From: Thiohalocapsa sp. PB-PSB1
GTDB taxonomy: Bacteria; Pseudomonadota; Gammaproteobacteria; Chromatiales; Chromatiaceae
Direction: 5' to 3'
NCBI GenBank assembly: GCA_016745215.1
Contig: CP050890.1
Coordinates: 6,572,001-6,636,000 of the forward strand
Length of the DNA: 64,000 nt
Below the pieces are notes generated by a model, which worked only from the letters and a program-made list of their open reading frames with translations, was not told the DNA's origin and did no database searches. Numbering within the stretch: the stretch's first letter is position 1; every line of letters begins with the position of its first letter. This document shows, one piece after another, positions 9,088 to 17,835 of this stretch. Position numbers and translations under genes: made by a program.

Positions 9088-10953
9088 TCACACGAAACGA
9101 CCGGCCTGATGGCGCTGGCCGAGCGCTTCCTGCATGGTGTTGATCAGCGAAAAGGCGTCCTTCAGATGGCCACGCTCCAACGGCGACAGGTCATCCGGCG
9201 ACAGGTAGTTATCGGCCATCTGCCCGTGCTTGAGTTGATATGCCTGGTGGCGCATGCGCAGGGTGCCGATGAACTCCACCGCGTCCACCAGATTGGCCGC
9301 ACCGTCTTTACTCAGCCCGCCCACCTCGGCCGCAGCCTTGAGCCGCTCCAGGGTGTTGATCTCGTCCAGACCCATGGACAAGGCATAGACCCGGGCCAGA
9401 TCGACGATGGGCACGATGCCGCGGTGTTTGATGTCGAAGGTATGATCGTGATCGCCGCCGTGGATCAACACAAAATTGCGAAAAAACCCGAGCGGCGGGC
9501 GATGTTTCAGCGCGTTGGCCGCCATATAGGCGATGAAGATGCGATCGGTCTTGGACAGTGCGATTACGCGCTCATGCAGTTCTGCGAACAGACCCTCGGG
9601 ATCCTGAACCGGGCGTAGATCGAAAAACACGTTGGCGTGCATCAGCGCCATGGGCTCCGGGCGCTTGATCCAGGTGTTGAAATACTTGGTCCAGATCTTG
9701 AGCGGCTGTCGCCATTTCGGGTTATTGGCCATGACCCCGCCTGGGCAATAGACATAGCCGCAGGCGTCCAGCCCGTCGTTGACGATCTTGGCCAATGCGG
9801 CAAAATAAGCATCGTCCTCGGGCTTCATGTGATCGGCGATCATCAACGCATTGTCCTGGTCGGAATGGGACGACTGCTCGCGGCGCGCCTGGGAGCCGCC
9901 GGCCATCCAGCAATAAGGCACCGGCGGGGCGCCCAATTCCGCCTCGGCAATCTCCAGCAAGCGCTGGGTGATGGCGTCGGTGACGGCGCTCACCGCCTGG
10001 CCGATCTGATCGGCGGTGGCGCCGGAGGCGACCAATTGGATCTGCAATTCGGTGAGTTTGCCGCTGATGGCGGCCAGGTTTGCGATGTCCGGCGCCTTGC
10101 GGATGTCGCCCACCAGATAGACCGCGTTGGTGCTCTGCACTCTGAGCAAATCCGAGGCCGACAGCACACCGATCGCTTTGCCTTCGTCCAGCACCGGCAG
10201 ATGGTGCAGATTGAGCTGCGACATGGTGATCAAGGCCTCGAAGCCGAGACTGTCGGCGTCCACGGTCTGTAAGGTTCTGGTCATGATGGCGCTGACTGGT
10301 TGGCTTGGCGCCAGACCGATCGCCAGGCAGCGGTTGCGCAAATCGCGATCGGTGACGATGCCGACCAAGCGCTCGTCATCAAGGATCAACAATGACGAGC
10401 ACAGGCCCTCGCTCATCATGCGTGCGGCGGCCTCAATGCTCAGATCCGGTGCCGCATACACCAATTTACGGGCCAGCAGGTCACGCACCTGGACTGTCAG
10501 CAATGCGGTGTTACCCTCGCTCTCCTGCTTGATCTTATCCAGCGCCCGGCGCAGGCGTCGCGATACCGATTCGTCGAAATGCTCGGCAAATTGCGGATGT
10601 TGTTCGCGCAATAATTGCAATTCGGCGCAGGGCAGCAGATAGGCCAGGGTGTCTTCCGAGGTCTTGCCGGGCAATGGCAAGGCTGGGTTGGTGGTCCAGC
10701 AGGGCGAAACGCAAAGGTCGCCCTCAGCGAGCTTGCTGACCAGATTGCCCTCGGCATCTCGGATCTCGACGGCGCCGCGCCGCAGGACATACAGGCAGGC
10801 ATTCTCGTCGTCCTCGGGTGGAAATGCCAGGCCGCGGCGGAAATAGCGCACTTGCAGGCGCTTGGGCAGCGCGTCCAGCGTCTGCTCCGGCAGGCGGTCG
10901 AAAGGGGCATGGCGGGCTAGAAAGTCCCGAATCTCGATCAACTCGACGTCCAT
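9088..10953 (-). CDS. cNMP-binding/CBS/DUF294 nucleotidyltransferase-like protein (paralogue 2)
   Basis: 621 residues, start ATG 10953 with GAGG five bases upstream. Order: cyclic-nucleotide-binding domain (about 15-130), CBS pair (about 155-275, with VGIVTDRDLRNR and GVLSASDLL), DUF294 nucleotidyltransferase with the intact GGSQARREQSSHSDQDNAL loop (about 350-370), then the C-terminal substrate-binding-like domain (PLGFFRNFVL). It forms a two-gene unit with the exonuclease downstream. It shares architecture with paralogue 1 but only moderate identity, so the duplication is old. Likely a small-molecule-gated nucleotidyl or protein modifier; substrate unknown. Confidence 0.9.
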   Translation of the reverse strand: MDVELIEIRDFLARHAPFDRLPEQTLDALPKRLQVRYFRRGLAFPPEDDENACLYVLRRGAVEIRDAEGNLVSKLAEGDLCVSPCWTTNPALPLPGKTSEDTLAYLLPCAELQLLREQHPQFAEHFDESVSRRLRRALDKIKQESEGNTALLTVQVRDLLARKLVYAAPDLSIEAAARMMSEGLCSSLLILDDERLVGIVTDRDLRNRCLAIGLAPSQPVSAIMTRTLQTVDADSLGFEALITMSQLNLHHLPVLDEGKAIGVLSASDLLRVQSTNAVYLVGDIRKAPDIANLAAISGKLTELQIQLVASGATADQIGQAVSAVTDAITQRLLEIAEAELGAPPVPYCWMAGGSQARREQSSHSDQDNALMIADHMKPEDDAYFAALAKIVNDGLDACGYVYCPGGVMANNPKWRQPLKIWTKYFNTWIKRPEPMALMHANVFFDLRPVQDPEGLFAELHERVIALSKTDRIFIAYMAANALKHRPPLGFFRNFVLIHGGDHDHTFDIKHRGIVPIVDLARVYALSMGLDEINTLERLKAAAEVGGLSKDGAANLVDAVEFIGTLRMRHQAYQLKHGQMADNYLSPDDLSPLERGHLKDAFSLINTMQEALGQRHQAGRFV

Positions 10954-11265
10954 CGAATCCTCATTGTGCGCAGGGTAAAGGCGATTGCAGTCATGTTAAC
11001 GATACCGCAAATGCGCTGCCACGACAGCCGCCTGAAGCAGTTCAAGGCGATTGCCGAAGAGAAACAGACCAACTGACGCCGGATTCTCGTTCGCCTTCAC
11101 GAAGCGGCAACCCGCCCAGAGTCGCTGCATGGGCGAGTTGCCACAACGTCGATGCCGGACGGGAAGACAAGCCAGGTGGTCTGTTTCTCAACAGAAATCG
11201 CCTAAACGGGATGCAATGCGATTGCGGTTGCATCAGGCCGGGCAGCTCGTACAAGTACATCAGTC
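10954..11265. other. Intergenic region between the DUF294 unit and comF
   Basis: About 310 bp. I see no conserved gene, no attC-like palindrome and no clear terminator. It must contain the promoter of the DUF294-exonuclease unit on the minus strand, but no good -35/-10 pair stands out. Confidence 0.35.
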
Positions 11266-11997
11266 CTAGCCAGTGCGAGCAAGGGTCCACACATCCACTC
11301 GTCGGCTACCGGCATTCAGCAACACGCGGGATAGTTCCGATACTGTACTGGCGGTGGTGACGACATCGTCCAGGATGGCGACCTGCAGATCATGCAGATC
11401 GGCGCTGGCGACAAACGCGCCACGCAGACTGCTCTGCCGCGCTTTGCGATCGAGCTCCGCCTGCGGCCGGGTCCAGCGCACGCGTTCACAACAGCGGTGA
11501 TGGACCGGCACCTGGAGTACCCCTGCTACCACCTGGGCCAATTCCAGAGCCTGATTGTAGCCACGTTGACGCAGCCGCTTCGGATGCAAGGGCACCGGAA
11601 CGATGATATCCGGCAGATCGGCCCCAGACTGGCGCAACGACAACGCCAACAGCAGCCCCATCAAACGCAGTAGATTCAGCTTGCCGCGAAACTTCAGCCC
11701 AGCAATCAATTGCGGCAGCGGCTCCTGATAGCGAAATGCAGCATGACAATGCTGGAAAGGCGGGGGTTTGCGTTGGCAGGGTCCGCACAATGCCGGAAGC
11801 TGGTCATGCTGCGCCGTGCGCACTGGCAATGGCAAGGCACAGCGCACGCAGCCCTGTTCGATCACGGGCAGGTCGGCGCGGCAGTCGGCGCACAGATCCA
11901 AGCCGTCCGCTCCCGGCGCACCGCACAGCACGCAGGTGGCCGGGAACAGCCGGGTGATGACAGCATCCGCGTAAGCAAAGACAGGTCGGTATTGCAT
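11266..11997 (-). CDS. comF: ComF-family phosphoribosyltransferase-like protein
   Basis: About 243 residues from ATG 11997. A GTG at 12033 would add 12 residues and overlap the upstream stop as GTGA. The N-terminus carries paired zinc-binding cysteines (CVLCGA, CADC, CVRC, CGPC). A type I phosphoribosyltransferase domain follows with DIIVPVPLHPKRLRQRGYNQ and the PRPP loop VAILDDVVTTAST. ComF/GntX proteins support DNA uptake or nutritional DNA use in other bacteria. comF is commonly next to bioB in gammaproteobacteria; here a 3.3-kb island separates them, and a decayed copy of the comF 5' end remains near bioB (15310-15378). Confidence 0.9.
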   Translation of the reverse strand: MQYRPVFAYADAVITRLFPATCVLCGAPGADGLDLCADCRADLPVIEQGCVRCALPLPVRTAQHDQLPALCGPCQRKPPPFQHCHAAFRYQEPLPQLIAGLKFRGKLNLLRLMGLLLALSLRQSGADLPDIIVPVPLHPKRLRQRGYNQALELAQVVAGVLQVPVHHRCCERVRWTRPQAELDRKARQSSLRGAFVASADLHDLQVAILDDVVTTASTVSELSRVLLNAGSRRVDVWTLARTG

Positions 11998-12029
11998 ACA
12001 GGAGATGCTGCCGCCGCTGGCCTCTGATG

Positions 12030-12638
12030 TCACAGGAGCGCCTGCACGCCCAGCAGGAACTGTTGGAAGCTAGGGGAAAGGTTACGCACGGGATCGATGT
12101 GAGGGGCGATCTTGCGGGCAGCTTCGATTTTCGGATAGCTGCTCCGGTAGCTTCGGTTTGTCTTCAAGAAGCGATGACGTCTCTCCCATGTTCCACCATT
12201 ATTCGGGTTGGAGAAGTTGCCGGGAAACTTTCCGGGGAGACTTGGAAAAGCCTTTCGCAATGCCGCTGTGTCTCCGATGAACCAGGATTCCAGCTCTTCC
12301 ACGACGATGCGATTGACGACGATGAACCGGCCATCCGATTGCGGGCGCGTCTTGGTGGCGAGCGTCGCAGAGCGAGCAATATCCTCCAGGCGTTTTTTCA
12401 ATGCTTGGCAGTCGTCCTGATCGCGATCCAGCAGCACGAGGATACGCAGATCTTCCCCGTTATCGATCCGCTTTCGATAGGCGCGCAGTCGAGCCGGAAG
12501 GTTTTGGAACAATCGACTCTTGTTACGCATGTTGATCACCTTGGTTTCCGCCCGCGCCTGGACGATTTTTGGTAGAAGACACTTTATAGCCTCTTCAGCC
12601 GATGGCTCCTCTACGATCACCTCCAGACGACGGCTCAT
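12030..12638 (-). CDS. DUF4276/RloB-like TOPRIM protein, partner of AAA ATPase
   Basis: 202 residues. TOPRIM-type acidic motifs are visible: VEEPSAEE near the N-terminus, LVLLDRDQDD about residues 68-77, and VVEELESWFIGD about 107-118. The start ATG overlaps the stop of the upstream AAA gene by four bases (ATGA), so the two are one operon. AAA plus TOPRIM pairs of this kind (RloA/RloB, and the PARIS AriA/AriB system with a different TOPRIM family) act in defence, where the ATPase senses invasion and the TOPRIM protein is the effector. That role is inferred here. The stop also touches the possible GTG start of comF. Confidence 0.75.
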   Translation of the reverse strand: MSRRLEVIVEEPSAEEAIKCLLPKIVQARAETKVINMRNKSRLFQNLPARLRAYRKRIDNGEDLRILVLLDRDQDDCQALKKRLEDIARSATLATKTRPQSDGRFIVVNRIVVEELESWFIGDTAALRKAFPSLPGKFPGNFSNPNNGGTWERRHRFLKTNRSYRSSYPKIEAARKIAPHIDPVRNLSPSFQQFLLGVQALL

Positions 12639-13843
12639 CCATAGTCCTCCACGGCCAACGGATCACCTACATCGAAATGGCCCTCCATCCAGAGGTCTCC
12701 CAACGATGCTCCTTCCTCGACAAACTCGCGGATACCAGGCATATCCGCAATCCTTTTTACTCGTGTATAGCCATCCCTCTCCCGGTAGAGCACCCTCACT
12801 TCTTCTGTGCGCAATGGATCGATGAAAAAGGGAGAATGCGTGGTCACAATCAGCTGCGTACTTTCCGCGGACGAACGACATTCCTCTGCCAATTCCGGTA
12901 ACAGACGGGGGTGTAAGTCGTTTTCCGGTTCCTCGATGCCGATTAGCCTTGGCGGCTCAGGATCGTACAGTAGCGTCAAATAAGCAAGCATCTTCAGCGT
13001 ACCATCCGATGCGAAACGGGCAAGAACCGGCTTGGAAAAGGGGGCGTCTTTAACGAGCAGCAGCAGACGACCATCATCGAGAATCTTCGGGTCAACCTTC
13101 TCGATGCGAGGGACACGACGGCGGAGGCTGTCGAAGATGCGCTCCAAGCGATCGGGATGCTCTTCGCTCAAGTACTGGATGACATTGGGTAGATTGTCCC
13201 CTGTTGGCGAGAGGCGCTCCTCGGCTCCAGCCTCGGGGTGGCCACGTGTTGCATGGGAGGACAGATACGAAAGATGCCAGCTTGTAATAAAGTCACGCAG
13301 TGCAATGACGCGCGGATTCTCGGCCAACGTCCCTAGCGTGTTGACCGCCAGTACATCGGGGCCAGATAGTGGCTTATCGATCCGTTTATCGCTTGCCTCC
13401 GGTTGCTCACCGCTGACGACCTTCCCCTCACCATACTTGTAATCGAGGAAATGAAATGGGGCCGCAGGATGGCCCCGCTTCCAGCGTAAGAATTCCCGAC
13501 TCACCACCGGTCCCTTCTTGCGCTCTATGATCTCCAGATGATAAGTGATGAGAGGTGAGCCCAGTTTCTCCCGATACTGGATTTCAATGACGATGGGGCC
13601 GTCCTCATCTCGGCTGCGTAGCTCCCGAAAACGCCCGCGCCGATCCCATGCTTTACGCAAACCATCGGTAAAGCACTCCTCCAAGAATGCGAAGACATCA
13701 AACAGCGTAGACTTGCCGCTGCCGTTAGGACCCAACAGGACAGTCAGCGGTGTCAGCTTTTTCAGCGTCATGTGCCGCAATGCACGATAATTTTTGACGT
13801 GCAGGCTTTCCACACGCGGAGGACTCAGTGTGCTGTCCATCAT
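12635..13843 (-). CDS. AAA15/SMC-type ATPase, first gene of a two-gene defence-like operon
   Basis: About 402 residues from ATG 13843 (an in-frame TTG at 13885 is possible). Walker A is LLGPNGSGKSTLFD about 35 residues in. The signature and Walker B region is RLIGIEEPENDLHPRLL, followed by the H-loop IVTTHSPFFIDPL. This is the compact ABC-ATPase architecture of COG4637/DUF2813 proteins, a class that includes defence sensors such as RloA, OLD and AriA. The gene overlaps the DUF4276 gene by ATGA. Composition is slightly less GC-rich than the bio genes. The island has inserted between comF and bioB. Confidence 0.85.
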   Translation of the reverse strand: MMDSTLSPPRVESLHVKNYRALRHMTLKKLTPLTVLLGPNGSGKSTLFDVFAFLEECFTDGLRKAWDRRGRFRELRSRDEDGPIVIEIQYREKLGSPLITYHLEIIERKKGPVVSREFLRWKRGHPAAPFHFLDYKYGEGKVVSGEQPEASDKRIDKPLSGPDVLAVNTLGTLAENPRVIALRDFITSWHLSYLSSHATRGHPEAGAEERLSPTGDNLPNVIQYLSEEHPDRLERIFDSLRRRVPRIEKVDPKILDDGRLLLLVKDAPFSKPVLARFASDGTLKMLAYLTLLYDPEPPRLIGIEEPENDLHPRLLPELAEECRSSAESTQLIVTTHSPFFIDPLRTEEVRVLYRERDGYTRVKRIADMPGIREFVEEGASLGDLWMEGHFDVGDPLAVEDYG

Positions 13844-14544
13844 CAATACCCCGAGAATTCGCTGAAGGCCGCGCAGGTTCTCCAAGGCTTGCTGTTAGAG
13901 AATGGCGGAGAGGTTGGTTTGGGCGACTTCGTCGGCGCCGGCAGTATCGCCGTATACAACCCTACTTTCGCCCAGCAGATCATGCTCCTTGCGCCAATCC
14001 GCAATGCTGAAAGCCTGTCCGCTCTGGGCATTCAAACAGACAGACTACCATGCTACGCAAAGATCGTTATCAGGTCGTACCGGACAATAACGGCACCCGC
14101 TGTTTGCGCTGCAAGTGCACCAATAACTGCTCTCTGGCACGTATCGCCGCGACATGGCAAACCACGCGACGCCGTCCGCTTGCTCGACGCCCCGCCGAGA
14201 TAGCGCAAACGCTTGCAACTTGACGTTTGCCGGATACTGCCTTTATCAGGTGCTGCCTGCAAACAATGTCAAGAATGCACCGCAGAGACGCAGAGCGCGC
14301 AGAGGAGGCATGGCGAATGCACCTCTCTTCTCGGCGTCTCTGCGGTGAATCATGACGTCATGCTGGGTGACTTCATGCTGGGCGAATAGGTGAACCTTGT
14401 ACGAAGGCAGCAGCCGAGTAGCATGAACATCGCTGTTGGCAAGAAGAGATAAGGCACAGGCGGATTAGGAAATCCAATCACCTCTGCGCGCCCAGTCGTT
14501 CGGGCCGGAGCCACTCGCACGCTGTGGTTGGCGGCTTTTCGGGT
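13844..14544. other. Gap in the comF-bioB island, possible small ORF
   Basis: No confident gene. A 57-codon frame at 14050-14223 (plus strand) encodes a peptide with clustered cysteines (RCLRCKCTNNCSLA) and could be a remnant; it has no recognisable ribosome site. A hairpin repeat at 14276-14348 lies in this stretch, as does a short imperfect repeat (atgacgtcatgctgggtgacttcatgctgggcga) at 14351-14386. Confidence 0.35.
14276..14348. repeat. Inverted repeat CACCGCAGAGACGC...GCGTCTCTGCGGTG
   Basis: Arms of about 14-18 bp are separated by about 40 bp and read accgcagagacgcagag against ctcggcgtctctgcggt. The arrangement resembles dispersed intergenic palindromes (REP-like) in environmental proteobacteria. 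No transposase is linked to it here. Confidence 0.6.
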
Positions 14545-15171
14545 TTATGCGTTGCCGCCTCGCCGGCGTGCGAACAAACGAATGCGCCAACCTTGTCGAC
14601 GCTTGATGAAGCCGATGTCCTCGTCACTGCCATTGCTGAAGCGTCGCGTCGCCCAGGCCTGATTGCCGTCGATTTGAAGGTTCTCCAAGGTCTCGTCGAG
14701 AAACAGTCGCGTCGAGACCGAGCCGCCACCAAGACGCTCGCGTACAAGCCTTTCCAGTGCCGCGCTGAATGCGGGCAGGTCGCTCGTGGCCTTTGGCAGC
14801 GCTTGCACGCCGCGTTGATAGTCCGCAACGATGCTTCTGTGCGCTTCCGACTGGCGTCGGATGGCCGCTGGATCTGCGGTCGGCGACGCCGTTGCAATGC
14901 GCTCTGCCGAGATTGCGATACACTCGATCCCGGTGAGCAATGCGTCGATGTCGACATCCTCGATGCCGAAGCGAAGGCAGAGGTCACGCAGCAACCGCCG
15001 ATCGGACTCTTCGGCCGCCAGTAAGAGATTGATCCCATTGATGCAGATCGCGATCAGCGCAGCACGGTCGAGCCGGCTGAATAGTGCTTCCAGATCGCCT
15101 CGAGCGCTGGCCGCCTGTGCTTCGGCATAGACTTGGGCAGGACTGTCGGATGCGGCTTTAGTCTTGGTCAT
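14545..15171 (-). CDS. Hypothetical protein in the comF-bioB island
   Basis: About 208 residues from ATG 15171; the open frame extends further upstream into the decayed comF copy. It begins MTKTKAASDSPAQVYAEAQA. The first two thirds are helical and leucine-rich (ALIAICINGINLLLAAEESD), and the last third is basic (FIKRRQGWRIRLFARRRGG). I recognise no family. No signal peptide or clear membrane segment. It is convergent with nothing and lies immediately upstream of, and divergent from, bioB. Confidence 0.5.
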   Translation of the reverse strand: MTKTKAASDSPAQVYAEAQAASARGDLEALFSRLDRAALIAICINGINLLLAAEESDRRLLRDLCLRFGIEDVDIDALLTGIECIAISAERIATASPTADPAAIRRQSEAHRSIVADYQRGVQALPKATSDLPAFSAALERLVRERLGGGSVSTRLFLDETLENLQIDGNQAWATRRFSNGSDEDIGFIKRRQGWRIRLFARRRGGNA

Positions 15172-15309
15172 ACTGGTTGATGCGGGGAAAGTACACCCGG
15201 TGCCGAGGCTTTCTGCCTGGCTATCCGGCCTTGATGAATCCGCCATCCGGGCTGGACGCGAAGACGCGGTTGGATTGCCTCTCGGTAAACAGTGTTCCAC
15301 AGGCCGACC

Positions 15310-15378
15310 AGCCCACGACAGCGTCCGCGCAAGCAAAGACCGGCCGCATTGCATACACGCAATGCTTCCGTCGATGGC
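15310..15378 (-). pseudogene. Decayed duplicate of the comF 5' end
   Basis: On the minus strand this reads ...AGCATTGCGTGTATGCAATGCGGCCGG..., matching the comF start region at about 11948-12015 (AGCATCTCCTGTATGCAATACCGACC) at roughly 75-80 percent over 70 bp. The matched part includes the start codon and the peptide RPVFA.ADAV. The frame is lost after about 12 codons. The two copies flank the AAA/DUF4276 island as direct repeats. Confidence 0.7.
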
Positions 15379-15479
15379 CGCTGTTAACCAAATTGGCCGT
15401 TGTTGGTTGACAGCGGGATTCTCGCCGATACCCTATGCTGGCTTGAATACACTTAAACTTATCGAATCCCGGACTCCCC

Positions 15480-16556
15480 ATGCAAGCAGCTAGACTCCCC
15501 ATGCAGGCAGATATTGGTACCGACCTGCGCCACGACTGGTCCCTGGACGAAGTCGAAGCCCTCCTTGGGCGTCCCATGAACGATCTGTTGTTCGCCGCGC
15601 AGACCGCGCATCGGACACATTTTGATCCCAACCGTGTGCAGGTCAGCACCTTGCTCAGTATCAAAACCGGCGGCTGTCCGGAGGACTGTGGTTATTGCTC
15701 CCAAAGCGCACGCAATGACACTGCTTTGGAACGCGAACGATTATTGCCGTTGGACGAGGTGGTCAGCGCCGCCCGCGCCGCCCGCGAGCAGGGTGCCACG
15801 CGCTTTTGCATGGGCGCTGCCTGGCGCAATCCCACCGATACCAATCTGGCGCAGGTCGAGGCCATGGTGGAAGCCGTACACGATCTGGGCCTGGAGACCT
15901 GCGTGACCCTGGGCATGCTGACATTGAATCAGGCGCAGCGGCTGCGCTCCGCCGGCCTGGACTATTACAACCACAACCTGGATACCTCACCGGAATTCTA
16001 TGGCCAGGTGATCACAACCCGTACCTATCAGGATCGGCTGCAAACCCTGGAGCATGTGCGCACGGTCGGCCTCAAGACCTGCAGCGGCGGCATTCTCGGC
16101 ATGGGCGAGTCGCGCCGCGATCGCGCCTCCATGCTGCGCCAGCTTGCCAATTTGCCGGCCCATCCCGAATCGGTGCCGATCAATCTATTGGTGCAAGTCG
16201 AGGGCACGCCCCTGTTTGGCATCGACGCGCTGGATGCGTTCGAATTCGTACGCACCATCGCCGCGGCGCGGGTCATGATGCCGGGCTCCTATGTGCGCCT
16301 GTCCGCCGGTCGTTCCGACATGAGCGACGAATTGCAGGCGCTGTGTTATCTGGCGGGCGCCAATTCCATCTTCTATGGCGAGCGCCTGCTGACCACGCCG
16401 AATGCCGAGGCCGACAGCGATCGTGCCTTATTCGAGCGCCTGGGCCTGAGCTTCGAGGAGGTCGAACCCGAGGGCCGCGAGCAACCCGGGGCCTGCCACA
16501 AGAGCATCGAGGCACCTCCGTCCAGCCTCGAGGCAACCGCCGAGGGCCGGCTGTAA
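15480..16556 (+). CDS. bioB: Biotin synthase
   Basis: 358 residues from ATG 15480, or 351 from ATG 15501. Radical-SAM enzyme that inserts sulfur into dethiobiotin, the last step of biotin synthesis. The CxxxCxxC cluster motif is in CPEDCGYCSQ (residues 65-72), preceded by the family sequence VQVSTLLSIKTGG. Cys and Asn/Arg ligands for the second cluster region are in TCVTLGML and NLLVQVEGTP. The start region is tandemly duplicated (two copies of gactccccatgcaRgcag), which creates both candidate starts; family length favours 15501. First gene of the bioBFHCD operon. Confidence 0.95.
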   Translation: MQAARLPMQADIGTDLRHDWSLDEVEALLGRPMNDLLFAAQTAHRTHFDPNRVQVSTLLSIKTGGCPEDCGYCSQSARNDTALERERLLPLDEVVSAARAAREQGATRFCMGAAWRNPTDTNLAQVEAMVEAVHDLGLETCVTLGMLTLNQAQRLRSAGLDYYNHNLDTSPEFYGQVITTRTYQDRLQTLEHVRTVGLKTCSGGILGMGESRRDRASMLRQLANLPAHPESVPINLLVQVEGTPLFGIDALDAFEFVRTIAAARVMMPGSYVRLSAGRSDMSDELQALCYLAGANSIFYGERLLTTPNAEADSDRALFERLGLSFEEVEPEGREQPGACHKSIEAPPSSLEATAEGRL

Positions 16557-16627
16557 TCGGTGGCCGAGTGTCATGGTGGCCGAGTGTAATCGGTCATCCA
16601 AAAGGACGAGTGTAATCGCTCATCCAA
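16557..16627. repeat. Slippage repeats between bioB and bioF
   Basis: Units ggtggccgagtgt and gagtgtaatcg(g/c)tcatccaa are repeated imperfectly two to three times. The repeats generate the only in-frame ATG upstream of bioF (16573), so I do not trust that ATG as the native start. Confidence 0.65.
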
Positions 16628-16665
16628 CAAGCCCCGCATCTCAACTCTGTGACAAGCGAGCTCCA

Positions 16666-17835
16666 TTGAACGATCTGAAGGCCGATCTCCAGCGCCTGCG
16701 CGAGAAAAACCTTTACCGCAGCCGGCGACTGCTGGACGGACCTCAGGGCGTACGCCCGTTGATCGACGGGCGGCGGATGCTGAGCTTTTGCAGCAACGAC
16801 TATCTGGGGCTGGCAGCACATCCGGACCTGATCGCGGCGCTGGGTGACGGCGCCGAACGCTATGGTGTCGGTAGCGGCGCGGCGCATCTGGTCAGCGGCC
16901 ACAATGATGCGCACCGCCGCCTGGAGGAAGCCCTTGCAGCCTTCACTGGCCGACCTCGGGCCTTGCTGTTCTCCACCGGTTATATGGCGAATCTCGGGGT
17001 CATCCAGGCGCTGGCTGGAAGGGGCAGTCGGGTGCTTGCGGATCGACTGAACCATGCCTCGTTAATCGACGGCGCCCGCCTCAGCGATGCGCGCCTTCTG
17101 CGCTATCCTCACGGCGACAGCCAACGCCTGGCACAGATGCTCGATGGTGCGCATCAGGCGCTGATCGTCACCGACGGCGTATTCAGCATGGACGGCGATC
17201 TGGCGCCGCTGCCAGCCCTGGTGCGCATTGCCCGCGATCATGGCGCATTGCTGATGGTGGATGACGCCCACGGCCTGGGCGTGCTCGGCAATGCGGGTCG
17301 GGGCACATTGGACCGGTTCTCATTATCCAATGAGGATGTGCCGATCCTAGTCGGCACCCTTGGCAAGGCGTTTGGTACCTTCGGCGCCTTTGTCGCCGGC
17401 AGCGAATTGCTGATCGAGACTCTGATTCAGCGTGCCCGACCCTATATCTACACCACAGCGTTGCCGCCCGCGGTGGCCTGGGCGAGCCTGGCATCCCTGG
17501 ACATCGTCATGCGTGAGGACTGGCGCAGAACCCATCTCAACGGCTTGATTCGCCGCTTTCGCGACGGTGTGCATTCTCTGGGTCTGCCATTGGCTGACTC
17601 CGAAACGCCGATCCAGCCGCTGATTGCCGGCGATGCGGGACGGGCATTGGCCTGGAGCCAACATCTGGCCGATCATGACCTGTTGGTGGCCGCGATCCGC
17701 CCGCCCACCGTGCCTCAGGGCACCGCCCGTTTACGGGTAACCTTTTCCGCCGCGCATTGTGAACAAGACGTGGATCAGCTGTTGGACCTGCTCGCCGAAC
17801 TGCCCGATCGAGACCAAATCCTGGACCCAAGATGA
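16666..17835 (+). CDS. bioF: 8-amino-7-oxononanoate synthase
   Basis: 389 residues from TTG 16666, which matches the family N-terminus (LNDLKADLQRLREKNLYR). An ATG at 16573 would add 31 unrelated residues made from slippage repeats. PLP-dependent alpha-oxoamine synthase joining pimeloyl-ACP and alanine. Visible motifs: FCSNDYLGLA, GSGAAHLVSGHN, VDDAHGLGVLG, and the Schiff-base lysine in LVGTLGKAFGTFG. The stop overlaps the bioH start by four bases (ATGA). Full length for the family. Confidence 0.95.
   Translation: MNDLKADLQRLREKNLYRSRRLLDGPQGVRPLIDGRRMLSFCSNDYLGLAAHPDLIAALGDGAERYGVGSGAAHLVSGHNDAHRRLEEALAAFTGRPRALLFSTGYMANLGVIQALAGRGSRVLADRLNHASLIDGARLSDARLLRYPHGDSQRLAQMLDGAHQALIVTDGVFSMDGDLAPLPALVRIARDHGALLMVDDAHGLGVLGNAGRGTLDRFSLSNEDVPILVGTLGKAFGTFGAFVAGSELLIETLIQRARPYIYTTALPPAVAWASLASLDIVMREDWRRTHLNGLIRRFRDGVHSLGLPLADSETPIQPLIAGDAGRALAWSQHLADHDLLVAAIRPPTVPQGTARLRVTFSAAHCEQDVDQLLDLLAELPDRDQILDPR

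Noticed and set aside
13772..14203. Plus-strand frame of 143 codons
   Set aside because: Its first part is antisense to the AAA gene start and it lacks any family motif or ribosome site.
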